From Arcuatula senhousia (lineage: Eukaryota; Mollusca; Bivalvia; Mytilida; Mytilidae), in NCBI GenBank assembly GCA_963971305.1, contig OZ020306.1, positions 67,181,022 to 67,245,021 on the forward strand: DNA of 64,000 nt, read 5' to 3'. Below, piece by piece: positions 24,901 to 37,100 of this stretch. A program made the position numbers and the translations under genes. Below the pieces are notes generated by a model that searched no databases, was not told where the DNA came from, and saw nothing but the letters and a program-made list of their open reading frames with translations. The first letter of the stretch is position 1; every line of letters begins with the position of its first letter.

Positions 24901-27900
24901 GATTGGGGTGGTATATTCATAATAAAAATAAAAAACCAGAAAAAACCATGGAGTGTAAAAAGGAATCAAAAAAAGAAAAAAAAGAAATTGACCCTTTTGA
25001 ATTTAACTAAATTTATTATATTAAAATGGCAGCATCAAAAGACGGAAAAGAAATTGTAAATATGTTATATCATGCGGGAGTGGAAACGTTATTAACAATT
25101 GGATATGCGGAATTAGGTAGAAAGGTATTAAAAAGATCGGCACCAAAAGTGGATTTCAATATGCATGATGTTGCAATGTTAACCGTTGATATACTACTCG
25201 CAATGGCAACTAAAGATATGTTGGTTAAACAAGGTATCATACCCGCTGATATAATGAAGTGAGCGAACCTCTTTAAAACAATGATTATAAAATGGCAAGC
25301 GCTTTAGCAATGATGCTTGGTGGGGCAATAACAAACGCTTTTGCATTTTCGGGGAGTAATTATTTATTTTCGCATATGGGTAGTAATGCAAACGAAGAGA
25401 AAATCAGACATGATAAAGCTATAGAAAAATTGGAAAAAGCACAAGCGGAATGGAATAAAAAAAGAATACAAAGATTAGATTTTATTAATGAACAATTACA
25501 AAAGGAACATCACGCGGTTCAGACTTTTGAAGATGTTGACCAGGCAATGAAACTATACTATCGTGTCACAAATAAACAATTATCTCAGTTACCAGACAAA
25601 CCTACATTAAATGATTTTTATACTCCATCGGATGACCAGAAAAATAGAGAGATTGCATTTGTTGTTGGTGGTATGGCATTAACTGGATTTGTTGCATGGA
25701 AGTTAGGATAAAAATCCAAAAGGACGAGTGTCAATTCCATTATCTAAAATATATCTTTTGTCGTCGAACGGAGACATACTTATTTTATTTACTTCATTAA
25801 CATACATTTTGTGTTTGCTAGAGTTTAGTGTACACATTTTATTCATTTTAGTCTTGTTGTTAAATAGACAATCTTTATAATCGTCAAATTTAATATCTTT
25901 AGTTATTGTAGTTTTTCCAATTCCTTTTAATTTTTTTTCTTCACTTAAATCCGTTAATGTATAAGAATATGCTTTACTTTTTAAGAAAACTATTTCATTC
26001 ATAATTTTCCCGTTTAGTTCATCTTTAAATTTACCAATTACCTTTTTATTTTTTTCTGAATATAAGGAGTGATCCTTTGGATATCCGGACGTATCTAATT
26101 CGTCTAATATGTTTTTCATATCCTCGTAAACATCTTCGGCTTTAATATTCAAAAACATACTATCGGTATCAGATGCAACCACTTCATTCTCTTTCCATAA
26201 TTTATTAACAATATTATAATAAAACTCGTACATTAATTGTTTTGAGTAATCCAATATAGTTTGTCCCAAATAAATAGGTTTATTAAATTTAATAGAGGTG
26301 ACGTTGTTTTCAATTGCAACAAAGTTATCATTAAATATAATTGAGTCTTTAAAATTTGGTTTTTTTATATATTTTTTAACTTCTTCCCTTTCCGTCAATA
26401 ATTTAATTTCGCTTCTTCCTCTGATGTTTTCCAGCGTTTTACCGTAGAAACTGTTGTTCATCAATTTCCAAAGATCTTTTTCAAAATCTGATTTTGCTTT
26501 GGTTCTTTGTTCTGTATTGAAATTTATGTATTTTGCTAACCAGTCTGATTCTTTAAACGAAATTGTTCTGTGAACTTTTATTACCTTCATCCCAAGTTTA
26601 ATGTATTTTTTCAAAATGCTGTCGTGAATTATATATTTTTCTTTATCTTTCAATGTTAAAAATAATTTTTCTTCATTACCCAATGGTTTATTTCCTAATA
26701 ATTTTAATTGATAAGGGGATAATTCTTCCTTTTTTATTTTCATCTTTTCCGGCGCTAAAGGATATTTGTATGTTTTCTTTTTACATTTTTTTGTATATTT
26801 CAAATCACATTCGATTATACATCCTCTTCCTTTTGGAATATTTTTATAATAATTAGGATCTTCTTCCCATTTAAAATCACCAGTTGGTAACTTTTGAGAC
26901 ATTGCCCAACCATATAAATTATTTGCATCAAGATATAATAAATATTTTTCTATTAAAAATTCATTTAAATTTCCTCCATTTTTTATTATTTTTATACATT
27001 CTTCCATTTCATATTCATCCAATATTCTTTTTCCATTATCATAATTTGAAGTATATTTATTAAATGCTTTTACGTGTCTTGGTCCTAAAACTCCGGAAAA
27101 TCCTCCTCTTATTCCTTTCTCAAACATTTGTAACATATCAACATCAATTATCAATTCCAATTTTACCCCTGTATATTTTAATCCACATTGCCATGTCAAA
27201 CCAGGAGCGGAATAACAGTAACATGGGTCAATTTCATGATTTTCCAAAAAGAATTTTCTAAATTTTTCAAATGCATCAGCCAAGATAAGAACATCTGTTT
27301 TAAGATATAAATTATGATAATCTTTTAAAGTTTTACAATTATAATGTTTCCAAACTTTTTGTGTATGTTTATACTCTTCTTCTGTTATTGTTTTTTGGTT
27401 TAATGTTGAATAAAATTTTTCTATTGGTGGTAATTCTTTTTCTTTTAATTTCTCATATGAACTAATGTATTCATATGGATAATATCCTTTTTGTTTTAAA
27501 AGATTTGTATTCCCATCAAACTCTTTTTCTAAAATGGGAAATTTATTCATTGATTTTGCAATATCCGACAAACCTTTTAAGTAGCCGTCTCTGTAAGAAT
27601 CATGCAAAACGCAAAAATAGTGGCAGATGCATATTTTTGAAAACTGGTTCTTTTTATCGGAATTTGATCTTTATGATGAGAAATGAATGTAAATTAAATT
27701 TTAGCCCAATCGGTTCATTAGTTCTCGCTTAATACACAATACAAATTTGGTTACATTGTGTATGAAAATAAGTACGGGAAAAAGTCCCGCCATTTTTTTT
27801 TTCTTAACAAACCAACCAAAAATATCACTTTAAGTATCCGACTGATATTTTTGTTGAAATTCAACTAGAATGGCCTTCTTTTTCAGAAAATATCAACAAT

Positions 27901-30900
27901 TTTTACAGATCCTTCCGAACTTTTGAGTAAAGAGGCCAAGAAAATTGGTTGGGTTGTGTATGAAAAAAGTTCGGGAAATTTTCCCGCCAAAATTTTTAAT
28001 GTCAATTTGCAGATAGTCTAATGGACCAATTTCACTTAAGTTGATATTTTTCGCTAAAGTGGTCCAAGATGAATTACTAGCCAACAAAATTGTTAAAACC
28101 TAAGATAATAAGTAAATCACCTTTTGCATGATTTTTACTGAGACAGGCTCTTAACATAAATCTATATGAATCTAGGAATCTTAATTTTTTATAATGTGAT
28201 CCATAGTCAATGGCAATATAATTTTCTGAGCTTTTGGAAAGAAGTTTTACTTTATTATATTCATCTTCATACTTCATTAATTCTTCAATTAAAAAGTGGA
28301 AATCGTAATTTGATCCATTATGAAAGAACACAGGTATTAATTTTGTTGCTTTACCTTCTTTTGTATTACAAGATTGACACGATGCTCCTCTGTATTTACC
28401 TGAAAGATGATTATGTTCTCTGATTTTATTATTTTCTTTAAATTCATGTCCACATATGTAACATTTTGTTGCATTTTGGAATTCTTCTTCTTCATGAATA
28501 TTTAATGTTGGTGTTTTCTTTTCATTAAGATACATTTTATAAGTTATTTCTTTGAATATTCCTATTACTTTTTAGCTCACCTTGCCGAAGGCAATGTGAG
28601 CTTTTGCAATCACTTGGCGTCCGTCGTCCGTCGTCCGTCGTCCAACTTTTCAAAAATCTTCTTCTCTGAAACCGCTTGGCCAAATATAATGAAACTTGGT
28701 AGGGTTGTTCTGTAGTATGTCCTCTACAAAATTATCGTTCGAAATTTTGATTCGACAAAAAACATGGCCGCCATGGCTAAAAATAGAACATAGGGGTAAA
28801 TTGCAGTTTTTTGCAAATAACTCAAAAACGGTAACAGATATCAAAATTTTGGCATAGGGTTAAAGTGATCAGCACCTCAAGATCTACCTGCCCTGAAATT
28901 TTCAAGTAGATCCAACAACCGATGTAGGAGTTATTGCCCTTTTTCTGGATTTTTTTCAAAAAATTTACTTATTTAGCCCTATATCTTGAAAACTATACAA
29001 GATATTTCAAAAATTTAAATTGCATATGACTAAGCACCTCAAGATCTACAAAAGTTGTAACAGAGTCAAAGTTGTAGGATCATTCCTTTAGGAGTTATAC
29101 CCCTTGGATTGTAAAAAATTGACCATTTTCACAGTTTTTTGTTCAACTTTTCAAAAATCTTCTTCTCTGAAACTGCTTAGTCAAATGAAATGAAACTTGG
29201 TAGGGTTGTTCAATAGTATGTGGTCTACAAAATTATCGTTCGAAATTTTGATTCGACAAAAAACATGGCCGCCATGGCTAAAAATAGAACATAAGGTAAA
29301 TTGCAGTTTTTTGCAAATAACTCAAAAATGGTAATAGATATTTAAATTCTATTTGGATAATAATGATCAGCACATAAAGATCTACCTGCCCTGAAGTTTT
29401 GAAGAAGATCTTACAATGGTTGTAGGAGTTATTGCCCTTTTTCTTGTTTTTTTTTCAAATTTTGCTCTTTTAAGGCTTATATCTTGAAAACAATACAAGA
29501 TATTTGAAAAATTTAAATTGCATATGGTTAAGCACATGAAGATCTAAAAATTATGTAATGGGGTCAAAGTTGTAAGACCTTTCTTGATAGGAGTTGTTTC
29601 CCTTAGAACATTAAAATTGATAATTCCACAGAGTAGCAGTCCTTTAATGAAATATCCAGCATATAAGTATCATCGAATACAAGGTGAGCGATTCAGGCTC
29701 CTGGGAGCCTCTAGTTCCACATATTTTTCTACTGCATCATCACCAACATAAGAAAAGTATTGTGATTTAAATATTTCTGGGTAATCGGAATGAACATATA
29801 TACCATAACTATTTATTTCTTGTTTACTTATTTGTTTAATATACGATTGGTTAGGATCTGGAGTGCATGATTGAATTGAAATATCATTTGCTTCAAAATC
29901 ACAATATAAAACAAATGGTAATCTATTCTTGAAATGATGATTTTTAAATTCAAGAATGTTTTTCCCTGGTTTTGGCATAATGGTTTTACAATGTTCATTA
30001 TCATAACATATTTTTTTGTGTTTTATTAGAGTTTCTTGTCTTTGAAATCCTTGCAAACAATTTCTACATGTGAAGGATTTATGATTATGTTTATCACACA
30101 TAAAACTATCTAAATTTTTAATCAAACAATAGTGAGTGTTTTCATCACTTTCAATATATAAGAGATCAATTAAGTTTTGGCTTTCCACGTTTGAAATACG
30201 AACAGGATACAAAGATTGTTTATTTGTTTGATTTTTTAAAGCAAATACATTTATACTTAGATAATTTTGTTTCTCTACTTTTGAGATATCTTTTATAGAA
30301 ACAGGATATTCAATTCCTTTCATGTTAATTTCGTTTTCATATTCTTTATATTTAGTTACTCTTTGTTTATGTTCATCAGCTGGAAATAAACTTGCTAATA
30401 TTGACCAAAGAAAACACTTATTATCGTTTTTATTTTGAACGTTGATAATATTACTTGATTTAAATTGGAGGGGAATATAAGACGAAGCTCTTTGATGTTC
30501 ATATTTATATTGTTTTACTTTTACACTTTTGATACCATCGAAAACAAAACCAGATCCTCTTTCTTGAAATTCATCTACCCAAGCTTTAAAATCATCTATT
30601 AAATTATTGTAAAATACAGATAAATTGTTTTGCGTTAGGACAACTTCAACGGGATGGGAATAATGACTTTCTATAATATCAAATGCCATGGGAGTTGTAA
30701 ATTCACTCGTTATTATTATTTTTATTTTTAGAGGAAATTGATTAATAAGTATTTTATCTTTTAGTGATTCTATGTATTTAGTTATATCAGTTTCTTCTAT
30801 ATCATCAATGGTGGTTTCAGTTATAAGATCTTTAAACGATTTTTTTGGGATCATTTTTAATAGAAACAATTTTAATTAGGTATATTTTTTATTTTTTAAG

Positions 30901-31159
30901 TAATATTCATGTTGATAATTAGGATTTCTAATCATAAACTCTTGATAAGCTTTTTTATATTTTTCTTTATTTTCTTGATAATGTAATCTTTGTTTTGGTT
31001 TATTACATTGTTTACAAGCGGATTTAACGCCAAGACGCATTCTTCCATCTTTATGATATTCACAAAATGATTTACATTCTTTACACCTTGTGCAGATTTT
31101 TCCTTCCATCATTTTTGTCTCGCCTGCGAAGCAGAGCGGGACATAGGTGTTACTTTACC

Positions 31160-31191
<32 letters not shown>

Positions 31192-34100
31192 CGGCGGCGA
31201 CGGCGGCGTTAACTTTTTGAAAAAGTTTTATGAGCACCTCCATATCTCAAGAACTATTGGTCCTGGGTTGATGAAACTTGGTATGCATATGCCCCAGTAG
31301 TACCTTAGCACAGTTGCATCCCCATCTTTTGACCTTGACCTTGATTTTCCGGTTGAGTGACTTTGACAATTTTCAATACATATAATAGCAATGAAAAAGT
31401 TTTGCGAGCACCTCCATATCTCAAGAACTATAGGTCCTGGGTTGATGAAACTTGGTATGCATATGCCCCAGTAGTAGCTTAGCACAGTTGCATCCCCATC
31501 TTTTGACCTTGACCTTGATTTTCGGGTTGAGTGACTTTGACAATTTTCAATACATATAATAGCAATGAAAAAGTTTTGCGAGCACCTCCATATCTCAAGA
31601 ACTATAGGTCCTAGGTTGATGAAACTTGGTATGCATATGCCTCAGTAGTAGCTTAGCACAGTTGCATCCCCATCTTTTGACCTTGACCTTGATTTTTCGG
31701 TTGAGTGACTTTGACAATTTTCAATACATATAATAGCAATGGAAAAGTTTTGCGAGCACCTCCATATCTCAAACACTATAGGTCCTAGGTTGATGAAACT
31801 TGGTATGCATATTCCCCAGTAGTAGCTTAGCACAGTTGCATCCCCATCTTTTGACCTTGACCTTGATTTTCCGGTTGAGTGACTTTGATTATTTTTATTG
31901 CATATATTTGCAATGTTTAAGTTCTATAAACATCTTTTGATCTCAGAAACTGAAAATCCATGTAAATTCAAAATATAGTGGAAGTAAGAAAGAATAATTG
32001 TTTCTGATGGTGCCGGCAGGCGAGACATACTTTAGTGTTAACTCTTGTTAAAGAAAACTTTTTTAGTTGCTTAAAAAATGTCAAAAAAAAATCTTACAAA
32101 TAAATTAGCGGATGAATTACACCATAGAGTTGTAAAATCGTTTCCTAAAAGACGTGTTTATGTTCATTCAATAGACCAAACATGGGCAGTTGATTTGATT
32201 GATATGCAACCATATTCAAAACAAAATAAACACTATAAATATTTATTAGCAGTTATAGATGTTTTTAGTAAATATGGTTGGTTAATCCCTTTGAAAAACA
32301 AAACAGGAGCAACGGTCAGCGAAGCTTTTAAAACATTATTCAAAGAAAGAAAACCAATGTATATTTGGTCGGATAAAGGATCAGAATTTTATAATCGACA
32401 AGTAAAAGAATTGTTAAAAGACAATAACATAAAGTTATATTCAACTGAGAATGAAGAAAAATCTAGTGTGGTGGAACGCTGGATAGGAACAATGAAACAG
32501 CATATGTATAAATACTTTACTGCCAATGACACTTTAAAATATTACGATATATTAGATAAATTGGTTAAAAATTATAATAATACGGTACATTCTTCAATTA
32601 AAATAACACCCGTTGCAGCGAGTAAATTGGAAAATGAATTAACGATACGTCAAAATTTATATTCGGAAAAGGAAGATAAAATAACAAAACCCAAATTCAA
32701 AGTAGGTGATAGAGTAAGAATAACAAAAAAGAAAGGTAAATTCGAAAAGGGCTATACTACTCGTTGGACTAGAGAAATATTTGTCATTGAAAAAGTTTTA
32801 AATACAAATCCTGTTACCTATAGAATAAACGATTTGAAAGGTGAAGAAATTAAAGGAAGTTTTTACGAACAAGAGTTACAGATCACTGAGTTTTAAGTTT
32901 TTAAATTTCCCGCCAACATTGTTTTTTTTCAGTACCTTTTTTTTGTACCTCTTTTTTCAGTACCTTTTTTTCAGTACCTCTTTTTTTTCAAGTACCTCTT
33001 TTTAGGGCCCCGCATCGAAGATGCGGACGCCCTATAGTTTTCACTTTGTCCGTCTGTCCGTCCGTCCGTCCGTCCGTCCGTCCGTCCGTCTGTCCGTCCG
33101 TCAACAATTCTTGTGAACACTAAAACTCAAAAACTATTAACACCACAGTTCTGAAACTTTGCACAGCTGCTAAGTAGCATGTCATGATGTGCATATTAAA
33201 ATTTTGTGCAAATCTGATTAAAATTTTTGTAAAAAATCTTCATTTTTTATCAAAAATCACAGATTTTGAGAATTGGACTTTGTGAACACTAAAACCCAAA
33301 AACTGTTAACAATACAGTTCTGAAACTTTGCACAGCTGCTAAGTAGCATGTCATGATGTGCATATTAAAATTTCGTGCAAATCTGTTTAATATTTTTGGA
33401 AAAAACTTCATTTTTTATCGAAAATCACAGATTTTGAGAATTGGACTTTGTGAACACTAAAACCCAAAAACTGTTAACAATACAGTTCTAAAACTTTGCA
33501 CAGCTGCTAAGTAGCATGTCATGATGTGCATATTAAAATTTCGTGCAAATCTGTTTAATATTTTTGGAAAAAACTTCATTTTTTATCGAAAATCACAGAT
33601 TTTGAGAATTGGACTTTGTGAACAGTAAAACTCAAAAACTGTTAACAATACAGTTCTGAAACTTTGCACAGCTGCTAAGTAGCATGTCCTGATTTGCATA
33701 TTAAAATTTCATGCAAATCTGTTAGATGTTTTTGGAAAAAACTTCATTTTTTTTCGAAAATCACAGATTTTGAGAATAGAAATTTTTGAACAATAAAACT
33801 CAAAGGCTATTAACAATACAGCTCTGAAGTTTCATATGCATTCCATGGAACATGCCTTAGTGGTTATAATCCAAGTTCGTATGATTTTGAAAACACTTAG
33901 ATATTTTGCCGCGGGGCCCTTTCTGACTTTGTCAGTATTCTAGTTTTGCAGTACCTCTTTTTTTCAGTACCTCTTTCAGTACCTCTCAATTTTTTTTTCA
34001 TCTTTCTTATCCCCCATTTTATTTTCTGTCTCCTCCCAACTTTTTTGCAGGGGGGTTATAGCCGTAAAGGGGGGTATACTGGGGTATAAAAAAAAAAACA

Positions 34101-37100
34101 GGGATGCGCTCAACCGATGCAAGTACAAATTTTTACATTTTCTGAAATTTTCCCAGTGGGGGGTACTGGTAGCGGTTTTTAAAATTTTCAAAAACAGGGG
34201 TGGCCTAGACTATCTCAAGTACATAACTACTTCCATGGCACAACACTTTATTTTACTGGAGAAGAAACTTGGAATGGGAAACAGCCACCTGCAATTAAAA
34301 AATGTTTCTGCTTACCATGGTGCAAAAACTACAATGTACTAAAGAAAGTTGTCAAAAATATTTTACAGTGTTCTCCAGGGGATCCTTAAAAAAGTTAAAT
34401 ATCATCCTTGTATTTTCAATTTTTAAGATAGCATTTTTGGTTTGAATTATAGCATTACATTCCCTATTCAATACATAATAAGATAATTTCAGATAGCATC
34501 ACATTTGAATCAAGATAACATCACAGTACGAGGATGCCATAAGGAAAACACTGTTTTAATTTAGCATTGGAGTTCAAGGGTGTTACATGTGTTATGTGGT
34601 TTGAAGTTGTTTTATTTAAGCATCTATTCTTATTCTTTACTTTGATTTCCCATATGTAGTTGAATCCATATTTCTTGGGAGTAAAGTACCAGTAGCAACA
34701 AATAACTGACCAATGATTTTGTATATTTCAGAGAGTCAATATCAATGCCAAGTCTTACAAAAATGACACAGCTAGATCCTTAGCCCTAGTATACAACCAT
34801 GTAGCCATAGTAAACTTGATAGATAATGCATTATCACCAGGGGTCTCACTACGCTCTGAACCAGGTATGTATAGTTATAGGGAAATGCTAACTCTTCAAA
34901 AAATGACACAGCTATGTTCATAGCCATGATAAACTAGATAGGCAATGCATGTAACCTGGAGTCTCCCTATGGTCTGCACTTGGTACGTACAATTTGAATT
35001 GTATGACTCTTACCACAATACAACCCTGGCTGGGTATCCTTCTGACCACCGTGGGATTTTTAGTTGGGCGCCAATGTAACTGGAGAGCACAAAATTGACA
35101 TGTCCTGACCTTGACTCGAACCGGGGACCTCTAGGTTTACAGTCAGGTGCTCTACCTCTGAACCAAAGAAGTACTTCCCTTGTTCAGGGATAAAGGCTGG
35201 CTATTTAAATATACTAGGAAGGGGAGCAACCCCATTACAGTATTATATGATATATAGTTCTCTATTCATGTATTTATAACCTTAACTTGTTAAGATAATT
35301 TGAATTTACCTCTTTTCTTGGAAGACCATCCCATTTTTAACGCAATGGTGAAATACTGTACTTATAGAACAACTTTCATTATTTTGATTGTAATGCCTGT
35401 TATTTTCTGCATGATGATCTTACATGACATGTATATGAAACTGAGTTGGATCAAACCAAAACAAAATGTCTAAAAGGCCAAATAAAATAGTTTATAGCAA
35501 GTTTCTTGTTTCCCTCCCAACCTGTTTTTTTTTTTTCATGCCTACCCTAACATTTTTATTGCCATTTTTGCTTAAGGGGGCTCGAGGGTCTAAATTTGTA
35601 ATTATAGATTTTTCTGTAATTTTGCACATTTGTAGTCCTTTGTGTATGGATCAAAAATATGCAATAAAAAATGGGTGTCACCGTTCATTTAAGCCCGCTA
35701 TTGAGGTTCTCAAAATAGGCTATTACCCATCTATTTTATATAGATTATATAGGGAAAATGATAATTTAAAGCTTAAAAATGAAATAGAAAAAAATCTAAA
35801 CAACAGAATTTCTTCAAATTTGCAAAGAATGTGTGTTTTAATGCATTTTTCAAATTGAATCAATAAAAATTTAGGGTCACCGTACAAGTAAAAAAATGAA
35901 ATTAAAAAAACTGTTGAAATTTTGGCATTTTTCACACAAAATATAAAGAAAATGGGGATTTCAATGTAAAACATGGCATACAAAAAGAACTGAACAATGG
36001 AATTTCTTCAAATTTCGACAGAAGCTGTGTTGTTTAATGAAATCAGTGACGATGCTATAGACATTGGGTGGATTTACCGATACAATACCACTGCGCAAAA
36101 AATATGCGCAAATTTAGACCCGCGAGCCTCCTTAAGCACCATGAGGCGTGTTTATTAGTTGTTTAACCCATTCACTCAAGGTCAAAATAAAAAAAATATA
36201 AAAGGCACCTATTTACCTACCGACCATAATTTTTTCAGGAATAGAACAGGAAACACAGAAATTATTCTTTCTGTCGTAACAATTTTCAAGTTCATATTTG
36301 GAAGATCATAAATTTCATCATTGCTGATTAAGGAGCTTTAATTGGTTTAAAAATCCTATAAGAATATATTCATTTCAAGAATAACTGTTTCCCTTGAAAA
36401 AACAGGTAGAAAATTTCACAATATTTGAAATAGAATTAATTTGATCAATATTTCTCCTTGCATCTATTTCATAGGTTTAGATGACTTGAGTTCCTCTGAC
36501 GATAACTTGCCACAGAAGAAAAGACACCAGGGTAGACGGGCCAATAACAAGGGATGTCCCAGTATACGGGATGGGCCTGACAATATCGCTAGGTTGATAG
36601 ACAGACAAGGGTGTAACCCACCCACTAGTACTAAAGGTAAGTAATAGGGGATGTCCCAGTATACGGTCAGATAGGTCAGATGATATCGCCAGACTGATTG
36701 ACAGACACCAGCACTCAAGGTTTAAATTTATATGCAGTCCCATGTTTTAGTTATCAAATTTGGTATAAATATTCATTGTACAACATTAAATTATTAGGAA
36801 CAAATTTAATGACCTAATACCAAATACTGAATAGGCAACATTCTCAATTTTGCATAATCAAGCTTGGTCATGTGGTATTTTAGCCACACTTACTTATCAT
36901 TTCTTGACTAAATTTCATGCACTTTCATGTTGCAACAATGATATAAAGGACACAAATAAGAAACATTAACTTTTTTCCATGATATTATGCATTTTCACGT
37001 CACATTGTCATGACTTGTACTTCAGACATAATATAGATTCCTTATTACAAGATAGACATATTTCTTTAACACTGCCATTTGTTCCTTCTATTTTGACACT

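Larger units (their letters stand above)
25703..30854 (-). pseudogene. Protein-primed DNA polymerase B, split by two insertions
   Basis: Three open segments in order on the minus strand (30854-29713, 28570-28125, 27602-25703) together span the usual Polinton polymerase. The start ATG at 30854 follows TATTAAAA. Exonuclease motifs, a zinc-finger, an HNH-like insert and the palm motifs are all visible, but the frame is interrupted by an inverted-repeat element (27603-28125) and a HINE-like element (28571-29712). The polymerase would copy the linear element from its ends using a protein primer. Separate segments are described in their own entries. Confidence 0.9.
16569..34231 (+). mobile_element. 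Full-length Polinton/Maverick in ANKS3 intron 4
   Basis: A 17,663-bp element bounded by 162-bp inverted repeats and a perfect 6-bp target duplication. It encodes the diagnostic set: DDE integrase (right end), protein-primed family B DNA polymerase, FtsK/HerA-type packaging ATPase, and the double and single jelly-roll capsid proteins, plus unknown membrane and basic proteins. Length, termini and gene content are standard for the group. Later insertions lie at 27603-28125, 28571-29712, 31114-32048 and 33003-33952. Without these the element is about 14 kb. The polymerase is broken, so this copy could not replicate on its own. No maturation protease was recognised. Confidence 0.96.

Noticed and set aside
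33049..33105. CRISPR-like or regulatory CCGT array
   Set aside because: It is a simple CCGT microsatellite inside a HINE-like element, with no spacers.
35105..35170. Possible tRNA-Tyr gene (anticodon-like GTA)
   Set aside because: No acceptor stem and a non-tRNA body follow; fits a tRNA-derived SINE.
35466..35858. 130-codon open frame in ANKS3 intron 5
   Set aside because: Low-complexity translation overlapping an inverted-repeat element; no recognisable domain.
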